Assembly: GCA_965208965.1 (NCBI GenBank)
Contig: OZ242384.1
Location: 1-64,000 of the forward strand
Origin: Bin5 sp965208965
GTDB taxonomy: Bacteria > Chloroflexota > Anaerolineae > Caldilineales > Caldilineaceae
DNA length: 64,000 nucleotides
Reading direction: 5' to 3'
The notes under the pieces were generated by a model. That model was not told the DNA's origin, did no database searches, and worked only from the letters and a program-made list of their open reading frames with translations. Shown here piece by piece: positions 63,061 to 64,000 of the stretch (the first letter of the stretch is position 1; each line of letters starts with the position of its first letter). Position numbers and translations under genes: made by a program.

Positions 63061-64000
63061 TTAGCGGCTGGACCAGAAGTCGTCCAGGACTTCCTGGTCG
63101 GTATCGGCGGCGATCTGCAATGCAGTGGCAGGATCTTCGTCGGTCAGGACCACCATATCGAAGGAGTCGATGATGGCCTGCCGTTGCTGGCTCTCGTCGG
63201 CGAAGAAGGTTGCGTGGGAGTATTCCAGCCCTGCAGCGAATGCACCCAGCTTTTCATCGGCGAGAAGCTCCGGATTGCTGCCGGCTTCGAGTTGTGCGGG
63301 CAGTTCGCCAACGATGTCGACCCACAAGGCGCCGGCATCCGCGCTGGTGATGAACTGCAGGAACTTGACTGCTGCGTCGAAGCGAGCCTGGTCGGCGGCG
63401 GCCTTCTTGGTCAGGCCATGGGTCCAGTAGGAGCCGAAGGTGCTCTTGACGCCGTTATGCGAGGGCAGCTCGGCGACGCCGAAGTTCATGTCCGGATTGT
63501 TTTTTGCGATCGTGCCGAGACGGAAGGAGCCGTCGACATGGAAGCATACGTGACCGCCGACGAAGGCGTTGGTGCTGCCGTCAAACAGATCGCGGTCACC
63601 GGTGGCGAGATCAGTGTGGAAAGCCAGGAGATAGTTCCAGGCCTGCATGCCGGCCTCGTCATTGTAAAGAACCTCGGTATAGTCGTCGGTGTAGGGCACG
63701 CCGCCAAACTGGCGTACCAGAACCTCGCGGAACCAATGATGGTCCTGGGCGGCGGGATCGGCGACAAAGCCCTGTACGACGAGCGTACCGTCGTCATCGC
63801 GCTGGGTACAGGCGACGGCCTGATCGGCCAACTCGTCCAGGGTCGATGGTGGACTCTCGGGATCGAGGCCTGCGTCCGCCATCAGGTCTTTGTTGTAGAA
63901 GAGGGCCAAGGCGCGCACGGCTGTCGGGAGGGTGTAAAGGGTCCCTTCGACAAAACTGGCCTGGACCATGGGGCTGAACTTCTCAGCGACCATAGCCGGA
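63061..64000 (-). CDS. ABC transporter sugar-binding protein (partial)
   Basis: The C-terminal 312 residues of a family-1 solute-binding protein; the frame is open to the window edge, so the N-terminus, signal peptide and lipobox are not seen. Landmarks: LYTLPTAVRALALFYNKDLMADAGLDPESPPSTLDEL, NAFVGGHVCFHVDGSFRLG and FGSYWTHGLTKKAAADQARFDAAVKFLQFITSAD. Head of the second leftward sugar ABC operon. Confidence 0.85.
   Translation of the reverse strand, partial: PAMVAEKFSPMVQASFVEGTLYTLPTAVRALALFYNKDLMADAGLDPESPPSTLDELADQAVACTQRDDDGTLVVQGFVADPAAQDHHWFREVLVRQFGGVPYTDDYTEVLYNDEAGMQAWNYLLAFHTDLATGDRDLFDGSTNAFVGGHVCFHVDGSFRLGTIAKNNPDMNFGVAELPSHNGVKSTFGSYWTHGLTKKAAADQARFDAAVKFLQFITSADAGALWVDIVGELPAQLEAGSNPELLADEKLGAFAAGLEYSHATFFADESQQRQAIIDSFDMVVLTDEDPATALQIAADTDQEVLDDFWSSR

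Overview
The window looks like a chromosomal segment of a GC-rich, uncultured-type Chloroflexota bacterium, most likely in the Anaerolineae/Caldilinea neighbourhood. This is an inference from gene content: the radical-SAM pair TIGR03960/TIGR03936, several binding-protein-dependent sugar and peptide ABC systems, MlrC, Gfo/Idh and RraA-like proteins, split MetF/MetV, and ribosomal proteins with long acidic tails. No phage, insertion sequence or CRISPR array is seen. GTG and TTG starts are common, and several are supported by Shine-Dalgarno spacing.

Layout. 1-2.5 kb: tail of an unknown gene, a terminator, then a leftward pair (membrane-SPFH fusion and a PA-IL-like exported protein). 2.8-8.7 kb: rightward sugar-uptake operon (Tat-type lipoprotein, MalG-like, MalF-like) with a ceramidase-like hydrolase and a Gfo/Idh dehydrogenase. 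8.8-11.8 kb: leftward radical-SAM pair. 12.1 kb: tRNA-Glu with promoter and terminator. 12.2-17.1 kb: leftward RidA, enolase-superfamily enzyme, DUF4268-type nuclease-like protein, SelA-fold PLP enzyme and thioredoxin-like protein. 17.3-19.8 kb: MlrC-type peptidase and a 5'-truncated phytoene-desaturase-like relic. 20.6-22.8 kb: rplU-rpmA-rpmE-tdk. 23.1-29.1 kb: acyl-CoA genes (ligase, dehydrogenase, CoA-transferase, MaoC hydratase) with a dehydrogenase relic and a HicBA toxin-antitoxin pair inserted between them, then a GNAT gene. 29.2-31.9 kb: leftward CtpA protease, smpB and an FmrO/Rmt-family 16S rRNA methyltransferase. 32.3-34.7 kb: RraA-like, MetV, MetF. 35.2-44 kb: peptide-type ABC operon with two dehydrogenases. 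44.1-46.9 kb: an orphan protein and a two-component system. 47.0-56.9 kb: a run of envelope genes (spondin-LysM protein, TlpA/DipZ-like lipoprotein, SF1-helicase-like protein, GH-A/NBR1/triple-PGRP protein) and scpA. 56.9-60.9 kb: acs, sucD, sucC leftward. 61.0-64.0 kb: a second leftward sugar ABC operon, truncated by the window end.

Most notable: the lipoprotein at 48.55-49.42 kb has an in-frame TGA exactly at the first cysteine of the CxxC redox motif of a thioredoxin-fold domain. The frame continues to a complete domain, and a perfect 8-bp hairpin lies 18 nt after the TGA with its loop 26 nt away. This fits a selenoprotein with a UxxC active site and a bacterial SECIS element; a simple nonsense mutation is the alternative.

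How the parts fit: the economy looks heterotrophic. Three ABC importers feed sugars, peptides or modified glycosides to dehydrogenases, acyl-CoA catabolism, acetate activation and the TCA cycle. A two-component system divergent from the LysM gene probably controls the envelope cluster.
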